The position numbers and the translations under genes were made by a program. DNA of 41,250 nucleotides from a virus, in IMG/VR virus record IMGVR_UViG_3300038682_000061, positions 1 to 41,250 of that record; one strand, written 5' to 3'. Below, piece by piece: positions 8,944 through 16,432 of the stretch. Each line of letters opens with the position of its first letter. The stretch's first letter is position 1. Below the pieces are notes generated by a model. It was given only the letters and a program-made list of their open reading frames with translations. It made no database searches and had not been told where the DNA came from.

Positions 8944-10232
8944 TTTTACTTGTTATTTTCGCCTTGTTAGCCCCCACACTGTCACTGGCAACCCCTAGTA
9001 TATCTGGCGTAGATGGCTCCATCTCTAACGGAGCATTAATAACGATTACAGGTCTTGATTTTGGGGTAAAGTCTCCAGCAGTACCTTTGTTTTTTGATAA
9101 CTTTGAGGGTGGGTCTGATGGCTCTTACCTCCATATTATTGACAGTACGAACTGGACAAATAGGTATGATGGGGCTGAGTATAGTAGCGACACGGCCTAC
9201 TCCGGCTCCTTATCAGCGTATAATATTGTGCAGGACGGAGATCAGGGCACTGGCGAAGGGTTTGATTCGTCGTTTGTTACATTCTCCCCAACCACAGAAG
9301 TCTACGCTACATATATGTTTAAGCATGTTGGAACAGATTACACTACCGGGGTTGAAAAGCAGTGGCGGCTAACTGCGTATGGGAGTGCGTATAGCGGCAC
9401 AGGTCGTGTAGCGTTCTCTGATTCCTACCTATTCCACAACCCCGGCACAGGTGACGTATACCTACAGACCGACGATGATGGAGAGCCTAGAGAGTTTGTG
9501 TCCACTGAATATGGGTCGAGCGACTGGAAACGTCTACAAGTCCACACCGCATATTCAGTGCCAGCAGGGGCGGCAAATGGGTATATCTATGCGACTTACG
9601 GGGAGGAGGATAAGAGGTATGAGGGGCTGGTAACACGTTCCACTGGCGAGACTTACGAGTTTACGCAGCTCTTACTTGGCCTGATGCAAGACGAGGACAG
9701 CTTGGGTACAGGTGACATACACCAGATGTACATAGATGATGTCTATATTGATAATACACAGGCCCGTGTAGAGCTGTGCGATAGTGATACGTGGGGGAAT
9801 GGCTCTAACTGTGCGCCCCAGCCCCCAGTAGCGTGGAGCAATACAGGCACTGATGTTACAGTTAATGCAGCCGGGTATAGTGACGGAGACACAGCATATC
9901 TATTTGTAATCGACAGTAGTGGTGCTGTAAGCCCTGCGTATACAGTAGTAATAGGGGACACCACTACCTGTTACCCAGACCTCGACAACGATCTGTACCC
10001 CGGCACTGGGTCGGAGAGTGTAGAAACTTGCAGCACTAACTACTACGAAGCTAGTCATTTTACAGCAATGACAACTGACTGCAACGACAACAACGCAGCT
10101 ATTAACCCCGGCGCTACTGACATTTGTGGTAACGGGGTGATTGAGGATTGTGTTGCAGATGTACCATGTTCATCAACAGCGATTAGGACTGGAACAACTA
10201 GCACGAGGGCAGGATCAACGGTGTTACGATAG
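8934..10232 (+). CDS. Secreted multidomain protein with MopE-like metal-binding repeats, 432 aa
   Basis: A signal peptide (VILLVIFALLAPTLSLA, cut near residue 19) is followed by an IPT/TIG-like strand region (PSISGVDGSISNGALITITG). Next comes a long beta-sandwich, about residues 50-275, with acidic turn sequences. The C-terminal part is Cys/Asp/Asn-rich: CYPDLDNDLYPG and then DCNDNNAAINPGATDICGNG. That is the putative metal-binding motif seen in MopE-type and deltaproteobacterial surface proteins, where D/N residues coordinate calcium or copper. The C-terminal 18 residues are Thr/Arg/Ser-rich. Such domains are unusual for phage lysis regions. The DNA looks more GC-rich than the structural genes, which suggests acquisition from a bacterium. 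Confidence 0.65.
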   Translation: MPVILLVIFALLAPTLSLATPSISGVDGSISNGALITITGLDFGVKSPAVPLFFDNFEGGSDGSYLHIIDSTNWTNRYDGAEYSSDTAYSGSLSAYNIVQDGDQGTGEGFDSSFVTFSPTTEVYATYMFKHVGTDYTTGVEKQWRLTAYGSAYSGTGRVAFSDSYLFHNPGTGDVYLQTDDDGEPREFVSTEYGSSDWKRLQVHTAYSVPAGAANGYIYATYGEEDKRYEGLVTRSTGETYEFTQLLLGLMQDEDSLGTGDIHQMYIDDVYIDNTQARVELCDSDTWGNGSNCAPQPPVAWSNTGTDVTVNAAGYSDGDTAYLFVIDSSGAVSPAYTVVIGDTTTCYPDLDNDLYPGTGSESVETCSTNYYEASHFTAMTTDCNDNNAAINPGATDICGNGVIEDCVADVPCSSTAIRTGTTSTRAGSTVLR

Positions 10233-10240
10233 GAGAGATT

Positions 10241-10774
10241 ATGGATTTCAATTTTAAAAAAATAGCCGCAGATATTGCGTCAATCGCTCCAGGGTTAGGA
10301 GCTGCTATCGGTGGTCCTACAGGTGCAACAGTCGGTCTTGGGATTAAAACCCTCGCCAAGTTCTTTGGGGTCGATACCCAAGCTGCTGACGCTAAAGCTC
10401 AACTTGATGGTGCGCTTGAACGCATGACACCTGATCAAGCCATTGAGCTAAAAGCTCTTGATAAGCAATTTATTATGAGCATGAAGAAACTTGAGGTTGA
10501 TGTATTTAAACTTGAGATAGAGGATAAAGACAGTGCCAGAGAGATGCAACAATCGACCAATAGTTTTGTCCCCTCAGCTTTAACTTTCGTACTCGCTATT
10601 GTTGCAGGGTATCTTGTGTACCAAGTATTCAATAACCAGTTATCAGGCATAGACAAAACTTTGGTCGGTACTGTAATTGGTTATGTTTTCAGTGAATTAA
10701 AACAAGCTACGTCATTTTGGTTCGGCTCGAGTAAAGGCTCACAAGACAAAACAGTTCACTTAGGTAAGAAATAA
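10241..10774 (+). CDS. Holin, 3-TM GTA-type
   Basis: ATG follows GGAGAG. The protein has an N-terminal Gly/Ala-rich hydrophobic stretch (residues about 14-38, APGLGAAIGGPTGATVGLGI), then a helical linker (LEVDVFKLEIEDKDSAREMQ), then two further hydrophobic spans near residues 112-132 (ALTFVLAIVAGYLVYQVF) and 140-160. This linker-plus-two-spans layout is typical of the holin family described as having 3 TMs for gene-transfer-agent release. It should form the membrane lesion that lets the M15 endolysin out. The stop overlaps the next start as TAATG. Confidence 0.75.
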   Translation: MDFNFKKIAADIASIAPGLGAAIGGPTGATVGLGIKTLAKFFGVDTQAADAKAQLDGALERMTPDQAIELKALDKQFIMSMKKLEVDVFKLEIEDKDSAREMQQSTNSFVPSALTFVLAIVAGYLVYQVFNNQLSGIDKTLVGTVIGYVFSELKQATSFWFGSSKGSQDKTVHLGKK

Positions 10775-10884
10775 TGGGTCGTTGTCCCCATTGTGGTCAT
10801 ACTCTTGGACCAAATGGCTGTCCGTATTGTCATAAATATGTGTTTAACTCTTCATTAAAATCTGGTACATTGGTTTTAATATGA
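10774..10884 (+). CDS. Mini zinc-ribbon protein, 36 aa
   Basis: It starts within the holin stop (TAATG, 10772-10776). The first half is two closely spaced zinc knuckles, RCPHCGH and GCPYCHKY, and the second half is Ser/Leu-rich with a hydrophobic end. Coupled translation and four intact Cys support a real gene. Function unknown; such tiny ribbons usually bind nucleic acid or partner proteins. Confidence 0.6.
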   Translation: MGRCPHCGHTLGPNGCPYCHKYVFNSSLKSGTLVLI

Positions 10885-10909
10885 ACTGAATCAATAATGG
10901 AGATCTTGG

Positions 10910-11251
10910 ATGACACCACCTTCTAAAACCGAATGTATAAATAGTCAGTTCTGTACAGCGCATGAATTTAATACTGCGGAGTTAAATAAACATCGGGGTT
11001 ATTGGAAATTAGTAATAACCTTTTCAGCAACATTTATGAGCGCATTAATCGCGTTTGGTGCTTGGCAAGTTAACCAAACTCAAACAATGCGCTCAATGGT
11101 TGCCAGTTTAGATAGCACCGTCGCTGCTCTGGTGGCAGTGTCTCAAGAGCAGCGACATAACACTGAGATCAGGTTGGATAAAATGGACTCACGTCTTGAC
11201 ACAATGTCAGCTTGGTATTTGAGAGATGATTTAAATTACCCAACAGAATAA
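10910..11251 (+). CDS. Membrane protein with one span and coiled coil, 113 aa
   Basis: GGAG lies 7 bases before the ATG. The N terminus (about 30 residues) has two Cys and is probably cytoplasmic. One span follows (LVITFSATFMSALIAFGAW, residues about 33-51), then a heptad-like coiled coil (VASLDSTVAALVAVSQEQRH). This shape fits a lysis accessory protein such as an inner-membrane spanin-like component, or a holin regulator, at the end of the late operon. No lipoprotein partner was found. The last 16 bases overlap the end of the convergent helicase gene. Confidence 0.6.
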   Translation: MTPPSKTECINSQFCTAHEFNTAELNKHRGYWKLVITFSATFMSALIAFGAWQVNQTQTMRSMVASLDSTVAALVAVSQEQRHNTEIRLDKMDSRLDTMSAWYLRDDLNYPTE

Positions 11252-12651
11252 TTCCTGTTATTCCTATATTGCTTAATCGCAGACCGTAGACCATTTTGAG
11301 TATGTGCTTTCTCCTCAAGAGCTAATAGTTGTGCTTGGTCAAGAGTATCTTTAGTGGTGATTCGATGACAGATCACGGGCTTCCCTTGCCCTTGTCTCCT
11401 AATACGAGCATTGAACTGCTCATATAAATCCAAACTCCACGTTAAACCAAACCATACTAAAGTGTGACCATTCTTCTGTAACCCGTCAACACCATGACCC
11501 ATGCTTGCAGCATGACCGATCATCAATTTACAGCTACCTTCTTTCCAGCGACTCATTGCATTGTTCAACTGACTCTCAGTTTTACAAGCAGTGAGATTAA
11601 TTGGGTCAAGGTGTTTAAAATATTTCATAATACGTTCTGCATCGGAACGGTAAGCGTAGGAACAGAGGATGGGGGAATCACCAGATTCTTCAACAATATC
11701 ACTCAAAGCCTCTAATTTCAGATCATGAATCGATTCCCACATTGGCATGCCAGCGACAGGATACATCGCACCATTACTAAATTGGAGACATTTGTTAGTC
11801 AAAGATGCCTGGTTGAACACTTCCACTTCAGAACCACTGTCCAATTGAATGAAAAACTCTTTCTCCATTCGGTTATACATCTCTCGGAGGTTATCAGGCA
11901 ACTCCACATCAATATCATTATAAATTATGTCAGGTAATGGATTATAATCCTCAGCAGACATCTCTAAAGTAATATCACCAATCAATTCCTTTATTTTACT
12001 TTCAGTATCCTCAAATGGAACTTCTTTATAAGGACCAACCTTGTAATAGAATCTATGCTTAAACGCAGTCTTGGACGTACCAAGTCTCTGACCTTTATCA
12101 AGTACCAGGAATTGACCATGCAGGTCCTTATATCCATTGGATGCGGGAGTACCAGTTAATCCTGTAGTCCACTTCATATAGGGTAGAATCTTCTTAATAG
12201 CCCTTACTCTCTTAGTGGCACTATTCTTCATTTTGGATAACTCATCCCATACCAGTCCATCGAAAGGTAATGGTTTTTTCTTCTTGATAAAATAAGTATC
12301 CAGTGTTTCAGATAACCAGCGAAGGTTCTCATAGTTGATTAAATAAACATCTGCTTTTTTAATCAATGCTCTAACTCGCTGGTCCTTGTTCCCAGAAATC
12401 ACACTAAATGTCATATCTCTGGTATGTGACCACTTTTCAGCTTCTTGTCTCCACACCAACCTGACTACACGAATAGGTGCTACAACAAGAACCCCATTTA
12501 GGAATCCACTATTTAACAAATGACCAATGCTGGTTAGAGTTATAGAGGTTTTCCCTAACCCCATATCAAGCCACAAAGCCGAGTTGGGTTTAGTACATTG
12601 AAAATTTACAGCTTTTTTCTGGTAATCATATAAATCACTAACATTTAACAT
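11236..12651 (-). CDS. SNF2-type DEAD-box superfamily II helicase
   Basis: This 471-aa protein has the superfamily II order: Walker A WLDMGLGKT (residues about 27-35) after the DYQKKAV Q-like motif, then VVAPIRVVRLVW (Ia), a DEAD-box variant WDELSKMKN near 134-142, motif III GLTGTPASN near 163-171, and motif VI EQFNARIRRQGQG near the C terminus. It uses ATP to move on DNA and lacks an extra nuclease domain. Similar SNF2-like helicases occur in many phage replication modules. AAAGGA precedes the start. It is the last gene of the long minus operon, and its 3' end overlaps the late operon's last gene by 16 bases. Confidence 0.88.
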   Translation of the reverse strand: MLNVSDLYDYQKKAVNFQCTKPNSALWLDMGLGKTSITLTSIGHLLNSGFLNGVLVVAPIRVVRLVWRQEAEKWSHTRDMTFSVISGNKDQRVRALIKKADVYLINYENLRWLSETLDTYFIKKKKPLPFDGLVWDELSKMKNSATKRVRAIKKILPYMKWTTGLTGTPASNGYKDLHGQFLVLDKGQRLGTSKTAFKHRFYYKVGPYKEVPFEDTESKIKELIGDITLEMSAEDYNPLPDIIYNDIDVELPDNLREMYNRMEKEFFIQLDSGSEVEVFNQASLTNKCLQFSNGAMYPVAGMPMWESIHDLKLEALSDIVEESGDSPILCSYAYRSDAERIMKYFKHLDPINLTACKTESQLNNAMSRWKEGSCKLMIGHAASMGHGVDGLQKNGHTLVWFGLTWSLDLYEQFNARIRRQGQGKPVICHRITTKDTLDQAQLLALEEKAHTQNGLRSAIKQYRNNRNYSVG

Positions 12652-12662
12652 TCAGTAATCCT

Positions 12663-12911
12663 TTAACAAATAGACCATCCGCAAACACAATGAATGCAAC
12701 CACCCTCACGCCTGGTCAACAATAAACATTCAGGACAACGACCAAGAGATTCAATATAATTATTAATTTTATTCTTTAATTTTGTTGTGCTTTTACCCGT
12801 GAACATTAATGTTTCCAAGTCTCTTGTGGATATGTGAGCTTTCATGGCGAGAGTCCACAAATCCATTTGTTCTATTTTTAGTATAGACTTTACCTGATTT
12901 TGAGTATTCAT
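12663..12911 (-). CDS. Small HTH-like protein with C-terminal zinc ribbon, 82 aa
   Basis: The N-terminal 50 residues look like a small helical or helix-turn-helix unit (DLWTLAMKAHISTRDLETLM). The C terminus carries a Cys-rich ribbon, CPEC, then GCIHCVCGWSIC. It lies directly upstream of the helicase in the same direction, with an 11-base gap. Such an arrangement suggests nucleic-acid binding, perhaps gene control, but no family was recognised. Confidence 0.6.
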   Translation of the reverse strand: MNTQNQVKSILKIEQMDLWTLAMKAHISTRDLETLMFTGKSTTKLKNKINNYIESLGRCPECLLLTRREGGCIHCVCGWSIC

Positions 12912-12919
12912 AATAACCT

Positions 12920-13087
12920 CTACCAGAATCCAAGGAAATTACCAACGCCGTGTATTATCCCAATTGGGAAGAACATTGCACCAGCTATTAAGAAACCCCA
13001 TAGTTCCTGGGTGAAACAAGTGAATAAATGGTTACACCATCCTAGAAAACATGCGATATAAACTAAAATTACTAATAGATCACCCAT
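12920..13087 (-). CDS. Small two-span membrane protein, 55 aa
   Basis: ATG at 13087 is preceded by AGGTTAATC (with GGAGG a little further upstream) and the frame ends in TAG at 12920-12922. The product has two hydrophobic spans: LLVILVYIACFLGW (residues 4-17) and LWGFLIAGAMFFPIGIIHG (29-47), with a short CNHLFTC link. It fills the only gap between its neighbours in the same orientation, which supports it as a gene. Function unknown. Confidence 0.6.
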   Translation of the reverse strand: MGDLLVILVYIACFLGWCNHLFTCFTQELWGFLIAGAMFFPIGIIHGVGNFLGFW

Positions 13088-13089
13088 GA

Positions 13090-13590
13090 TTAACCTCCAT
13101 ATTTACTTGGTGTTATTAACTCTTCAAAGTAAGGTAGCGTTTCCACAAAATCGCAAAATATCTGCCAATCTGGATGCCTATGTGCTCTCCTAGCAAGATA
13201 CATTCTGCGGAGAGTTTGGTAGCTGACCATCACCCCACGATCATAAATTTTATCTGGTAGGTCTTTTTGCTTTTGCTCTGCTAGTTCCACTCCCACTAGA
13301 CCTGACAGCTCATTGTGCATTGACGATGATGTACTCAAGTCCTCCATTAAATCTCGATAAGTCATTAACTCAATCATAAAACCAACACCGAATGTTAGCT
13401 TCATCCAGACCATGATACCCCTGGCAAACTTTCCATGATCATCACCAGCCAGTACAAGTTTACCACCGAGTCCCAGATCATCCTCAAAAGTATGGTTTCC
13501 TTGTCGTGTCTTTGGGTAGCGCATATACTCCAGCGATTGTATTAATCCTGCAATATGGTCAAGCCTTATTTGTAGCGGTTTATAGTGCAT
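13090..13590 (-). CDS. Hypothetical protein, possible ThyX-like fold, 166 aa
   Basis: The centre reads GDDHGKFARGIMVWMKLTF, then TYRDLMEDLSTSSSMHNEL. This pattern (GD-H-KF-R-I, then TY, then S-S-MH) resembles a family of short phage proteins that I remember as annotated in the thymidylate-synthase-complementing (ThyX) superfamily. I did not see the classic RHRxxSxNExSxRY motif, so flavin-dependent thymidylate synthesis is not shown. It has many Arg/Tyr residues near the C terminus (YQTLRRMYLARRAHRHPDW). It sits 2 bases from its downstream neighbour. The family call is tentative. Confidence 0.5.
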   Translation of the reverse strand: MHYKPLQIRLDHIAGLIQSLEYMRYPKTRQGNHTFEDDLGLGGKLVLAGDDHGKFARGIMVWMKLTFGVGFMIELMTYRDLMEDLSTSSSMHNELSGLVGVELAEQKQKDLPDKIYDRGVMVSYQTLRRMYLARRAHRHPDWQIFCDFVETLPYFEELITPSKYGG

Positions 13591-13592
13591 AA

Positions 13593-13823
13593 CTAAATCC
13601 TATAGTAAGTGCCACGTTGCTTCTTAACTGGTGGCGTTATGGTGTGAGCTATTTTGGCTATTTCTTCCCTACTGAGGACACGAACAGGGGGAAGGTTGAC
13701 CCTACCTATCTCTTCCATCTCTTCCATCGTCCTACCACGTTTCTGCTTATCCCTTACACGCCCACATTCAAAGCATATTGGTCGTTCTCTGTTTGACTCT
13801 TTACCACAGTATTTACATATCAT
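13593..13823 (-). CDS. Zinc-ribbon protein, 76 aa (paralogue of the 14966-15268 product)
   Basis: It has two zinc knuckles, CKYCG and CFECGRV, then a basic RGR-containing linker and a C-terminal tail with PPVRVLSREEIAKIA. The gene at 14966-15268 has the same order: CRECG, CRPCAR, RGR, then PPVKIYSRKEIELIA. They are clearly related although the DNA differs. The start overlaps the end of the upstream gene by 11 bases. A small nucleic-acid-binding or recruitment role is plausible; function unknown. Confidence 0.65.
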   Translation of the reverse strand: MICKYCGKESNRERPICFECGRVRDKQKRGRTMEEMEEIGRVNLPPVRVLSREEIAKIAHTITPPVKKQRGTYYRI

Positions 13824-14145
13824 TATCGTTCTCCTCTATTAAAAACTCATACACCTCAGTTGCGAAGCGTTCTGGGTCTGTTAAAAATAGAGTCATCTGT
13901 TCTACCATCCAAAGTGGATGGTAACTTACCATAAACTCTTTCAACTTACCGAACCCTTCCCAAGTGAAGAAGTCGTTGTTTAAAACCTGTTCACAGGAAT
14001 TTTCCAATATCATTAGTGTGCCGCACTTAATACATTTAATTGTCATAGGAATGTGTAGGCTGTCACCCAATACTTCCCCACATTCATGCCAACACTCACC
14101 CATGGCTTCGGTGAGGTATTTGTTTATTTCTTCTTTAGTCACCAT
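13813..14145 (-). CDS. Hypothetical phage protein with Cys motif, 110 aa
   Basis: AGGAGG precedes the ATG. The protein contains CWHEC near residues 18-22 and CIKCG near 37-41, and a C-terminal segment (DPERFATEVYEFLIEE). Similar small proteins with a CWHEC or WH start and an F-x-TWEGFG segment (here FFTWEGFGKLKEF) are common among phages and some are grouped with the ABA-sandwich proteins. No biochemical function is known to me. Confidence 0.6.
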   Translation of the reverse strand: MVTKEEINKYLTEAMGECWHECGEVLGDSLHIPMTIKCIKCGTLMILENSCEQVLNNDFFTWEGFGKLKEFMVSYHPLWMVEQMTLFLTDPERFATEVYEFLIEENDNDM

Positions 14146-14169
14146 TCTTATTTTCCTCCTGACACATCA

Positions 14170-14670
14170 TCACCAAGCACTGTAAATTAAATAGTCATTT
14201 TCCCAATCAAACGACCGATAAATATGAACGAGATTGAAGATGGCATACTCATATTTCCAAGATGGCGTAATGAATCCGTCAGGATGCTCTTCATCAAGGT
14301 AGTAAGGCTTTAAGTCAAATCGGCTATCCCACTCCTGCTGCTTCGACTCAAGATAGGCTTTGCCAGACTTCAATGACTCAAGATATGATTTGATGGTGCT
14401 GTGATAGTCTCCAATCAAACTTTTAAGTTCTTCTTTTGACATGATGTAGAATTCTGCTTCACACTCTTCTTCAATATCAAACGAGTAGAACGGTGCTTCA
14501 CCTTTGGTGAAATCAAAATATTTACCAAGCCCATATAATTCAGTGTGAAAATCTGGATAGTAGCATGACGAATCTTCAGGCAGCATCGCTTCAACCTCTT
14601 TGGCAGACTTGCCTTCGAACCGAACTTTTTCAGCTTTGACCACCTTCCCTAATCTTGATCTGTATCCCAT
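14170..14670 (-). CDS. Hypothetical protein, 166 aa
   Basis: The product is acidic with many Tyr residues and a central helical stretch (SYLESLKSGKAYLESKQQEW). It has no signal peptide, transmembrane span or Cys motif. GGGAGAA lies before the ATG, inside the end of the upstream gene. It is part of the string of small minus-strand early genes that vary between related phages. Not recognised. Confidence 0.6.
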   Translation of the reverse strand: MGYRSRLGKVVKAEKVRFEGKSAKEVEAMLPEDSSCYYPDFHTELYGLGKYFDFTKGEAPFYSFDIEEECEAEFYIMSKEELKSLIGDYHSTIKSYLESLKSGKAYLESKQQEWDSRFDLKPYYLDEEHPDGFITPSWKYEYAIFNLVHIYRSFDWENDYLIYSAW

Positions 14671-14952
14671 TTAATTCTCCCTCTTGGCTCGTACTGCATC
14701 GGCTAATGAGTAACACCCTTTAGTGTCCTCAAAACCCCTCTTACTGTCATGGTGGTTGTCACAAAAATGCTGCCATATAACTAACCACTCCTCAGCACAC
14801 CGAGCTAGTTGGGCTTTTAGCTTATCGTTCAACTCCATCAAATCTGCACATGCTTCTTCTGCTTCGTTACGTTCTTCTTCTGCCAGTTTGTGTTGTTTTC
14901 GCCAGTAGCTCGCATTCTTTACAGGTAGACCTGCTTTATTTGTTTCACTCAT
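14671..14952 (-). CDS. Hypothetical coiled-coil protein, 93 aa
   Basis: Residues about 15-55 form a strong coiled-coil-like helix (RKQHKLAEEERNEAEEACAD). A short C-terminal part follows with CDNHHDSKRGF and two Cys. GGAG precedes the start and the stop is 1 base from the next gene. Small phage proteins of this build (helix plus WQHFCDNHHD) are common and uncharacterised. Confidence 0.6.
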   Translation of the reverse strand: MSETNKAGLPVKNASYWRKQHKLAEEERNEAEEACADLMELNDKLKAQLARCAEEWLVIWQHFCDNHHDSKRGFEDTKGCYSLADAVRAKREN

Positions 14953-14965
14953 TATCCCATCTCCA

Positions 14966-15268
14966 CTAAAATCCGCTTACATATTTATATTTCTGCAACC
15001 TTCTCGGCACTGACAACTGACTAGCGATTAACTCTATTTCTTTTCTGCTGTAAATTTTAACCGGTGGAGCGCTACTCATTGCTGCCATTTGCCGGATATT
15101 CCGGCCCCGGTCTGCCTGTTCTTTGATTCTGGCGCATGGCCTGCACCGCACCCTTGTTCCTGATTTCTCGCTTGTGTCATAAGTAAATGAAACGCCACAC
15201 TCTCTGCATACCCCGTTGCGGGTTATCATGCTACCAGGGCTTTCGCTCCACAATCCTTTGGTTTTCAT
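14966..15268 (-). CDS. Zinc-ribbon protein, 100 aa (paralogue of the 13593-13823 product)
   Basis: The zinc ligands are CRECG and CRPCAR, separated by an ordered loop (SFTYDTSEKSGTRVR). The tail PPVKIYSRKEIELIASQL repeats the tail of the 76-aa protein encoded at 13593-13823. A GGAGGGC site lies 6 bases before the ATG. Its DNA looks more GC-rich than the neighbouring AT-rich genes, so the two copies may have separate histories. Function unknown. Confidence 0.62.
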   Translation of the reverse strand: MKTKGLWSESPGSMITRNGVCRECGVSFTYDTSEKSGTRVRCRPCARIKEQADRGRNIRQMAAMSSAPPVKIYSRKEIELIASQLSVPRRLQKYKYVSGF

Positions 15269-15337
15269 CTTTTGCCCTCCGTGTTTCTCTTTTTATTTAT
15301 AGCCGCATTATTTAAAAATCAATAGGTTGGCCGACAT

Positions 15338-15381
15338 TAACAGCGGGATAGGCTGCAAGCTGCGCTGGCTATCCCTTGTTA
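15338..15381. repeat. Imperfect long inverted repeat, terminator-like or attC-like
   Basis: TAACA (15338-15342) and TGTTA (15377-15381) flank GGGATAG (15345-15351) and CTATCCC (15369-15375), all paired, with a 17-base loop that contains GCTGCAAGCTGCGCTGG. Only a 1-2 base bulge breaks the outer and inner stems. It lies at the 3' end of the gene at 15379-15654 (the outer arm includes its stop codon). No T-run follows the stem in either direction. The TAACA/TGTTA ends recall integron attC sites, but the element is short and core bases do not fully fit. Confidence 0.5.
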
Positions 15382-15654
15382 TATGCTTTCTAAATATTCA
15401 GCAGCCTGCCCCGCGCTAACTTTCCCAACTCCATTGCACTCGAAGCAATCACCACCGCCAGGTACTTTAAAGTTTTCATCGTGTCCACAAACAGGGCAAC
15501 CCAATCTACGTATTTCTCCGCCAATAGCACCAATGAAGCCGTGGTCAGGGTTATCGCAAGTTTCCTTTCCGTCCCCGCCACAAACAGGGCATTTAACAAG
15601 GCACTCAACGCGGACAGAACTTACCCCTGCTTTTTCTCGAATAGTGTCTACCAT
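15379..15654 (-). CDS. DnaJ-like zinc-finger protein, 91 aa
   Basis: I use ATG at 15654 because AAAGGA sits upstream; the longer form begins at a GTG at 15669. It carries three CxxCxGxG-type knuckles: CPVCGGDG, CPVCGHD and CFECNGVG, as in the DnaJ/HSP40 zinc-finger domain, with no J domain. Such free zinc-finger proteins could bind unfolded protein or nucleic acid. The region is GC-richer than neighbours and is followed by the 44-base inverted repeat. Confidence 0.6.
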   Translation of the reverse strand: MVDTIREKAGVSSVRVECLVKCPVCGGDGKETCDNPDHGFIGAIGGEIRRLGCPVCGHDENFKVPGGGDCFECNGVGKVSAGQAAEYLESI

Positions 15655-15678
15655 TTTGTATCCTTTCACCGCTGCCGG

Positions 15679-15882
15679 TTAGCTTGGTTCGTTAGCCTCT
15701 GCGCAATGTTTAGCTACACTCTTTGCTACCGCTTCAATCTTATCTGGTAATAAAATTTTATTCTCCTGTATTGCAACAATCTCTTTACTAAGCCTCTCAA
15801 TTTCAGTAATTAACCATCTAATGTCATCATCGGATAGCTCGTTATATGTTTCGTACCTAAAGCACACAGCCTCTATGTCCAT
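15679..15882 (-). CDS. Hypothetical protein, 67 aa
   Basis: A short acidic, helical protein (DDDIRWLITEIERLSKEIVA) with one N-terminal Cys and one near the C terminus. A purine-rich GGATGGAAA precedes the ATG. It lies in line with other small early genes. No family recognised. Confidence 0.5.
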   Translation of the reverse strand: MDIEAVCFRYETYNELSDDDIRWLITEIERLSKEIVAIQENKILLPDKIEAVAKSVAKHCAEANEPS

Positions 15883-15894
15883 TTTCCATCCACT

Positions 15895-16122
15895 CTATTT
15901 CAATATCGTTATGTCAGACAGTGACAACTCAAAGAGTTGCAAGTCTGCTCCAATGAACCTTGCTCTCTCAGGTGCTAAATCAAGCCCGTGGTACGCTGAC
16001 AGGTATTCTGCTTTCGCTACTCCCTCATTAGCTACATCAACACGCCACATGATGTAGCTGACAGACACCATCACTGCGATCCACATGATGAAGAATACTT
16101 TACACGCTTCATAATAGGTCAT
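15895..16122 (-). CDS. Small single-span membrane protein, 75 aa
   Basis: I place the start at 16122 (MTYYEACK) because GAGGGGGTG lies upstream; a start at 16167 would overlap the DUF3310 gene by 59 bases. One transmembrane span (VFFIMWIAVMVSVSYIMWRV, about residues 9-28) is followed by a soluble C-terminal part. The gene still overlaps the end of the DUF3310 gene by 14 bases. Function unknown. Confidence 0.55.
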   Translation of the reverse strand: MTYYEACKVFFIMWIAVMVSVSYIMWRVDVANEGVAKAEYLSAYHGLDLAPERARFIGADLQLFELSLSDITILK

Positions 16123-16432
16123 TCGCAGCACCCCCTCTTTCTGTTCTTCTGTCAGGGATGAACTCATCTGTCAGAGGCGGCTCCTCGATCACAGGGAGAT
16201 CGACCTCGCGGCTGTTAAGCTCACCTTGAATCAGCTCGATATAGTGCTTTGCTTTGCTCCAATCTTCCATCCGGTCTTTCTTTTCACGCCAGACGTACTT
16301 GGTGACGTTGAACTTCAAGACCCCAATAAGTTCTTCCGTTGACATGTTCACCAACATAAACTCCATTGGTTGGATTTTCATGTCCTTATAGTGGCTTCCT
16401 CCGACTTGTGTTTCCAGTGCTTCATTGTTCAT
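16109..16432 (-). CDS. DUF3310 protein
   Basis: The N-terminal part has the DUF3310 signature: QVGGSHYKDMKIQPMEFM, then LKFNVTKYVWREKK and EDWSKAKHYIELI. The family is widespread in phages and was described as protein of nucleotide-kinase neighbourhoods, with no proven activity. The length of 107 aa is slightly longer than the domain; the C-terminal 35 residues are charged. The start overlaps the upstream stop (ATGA). Confidence 0.85.
   Translation of the reverse strand: MNNEALETQVGGSHYKDMKIQPMEFMLVNMSTEELIGVLKFNVTKYVWREKKDRMEDWSKAKHYIELIQGELNSREVDLPVIEEPPLTDEFIPDRRTERGGAANDLL

Noticed and set aside
12948-12960. CCCAATTGGG-like palindrome in the 55-aa gene
   Set aside because: It has an extra central base pair relative to family A and lies inside a coding frame far from any promoter.
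15390-15608. Overlapping Cys-rich minus-strand frame in the zinc-finger gene
   Set aside because: Lacks ribosome site, and the main frame has the conserved CxxCxGxG pattern. Unlike the methyltransferase, no conserved motif appears in the second frame.
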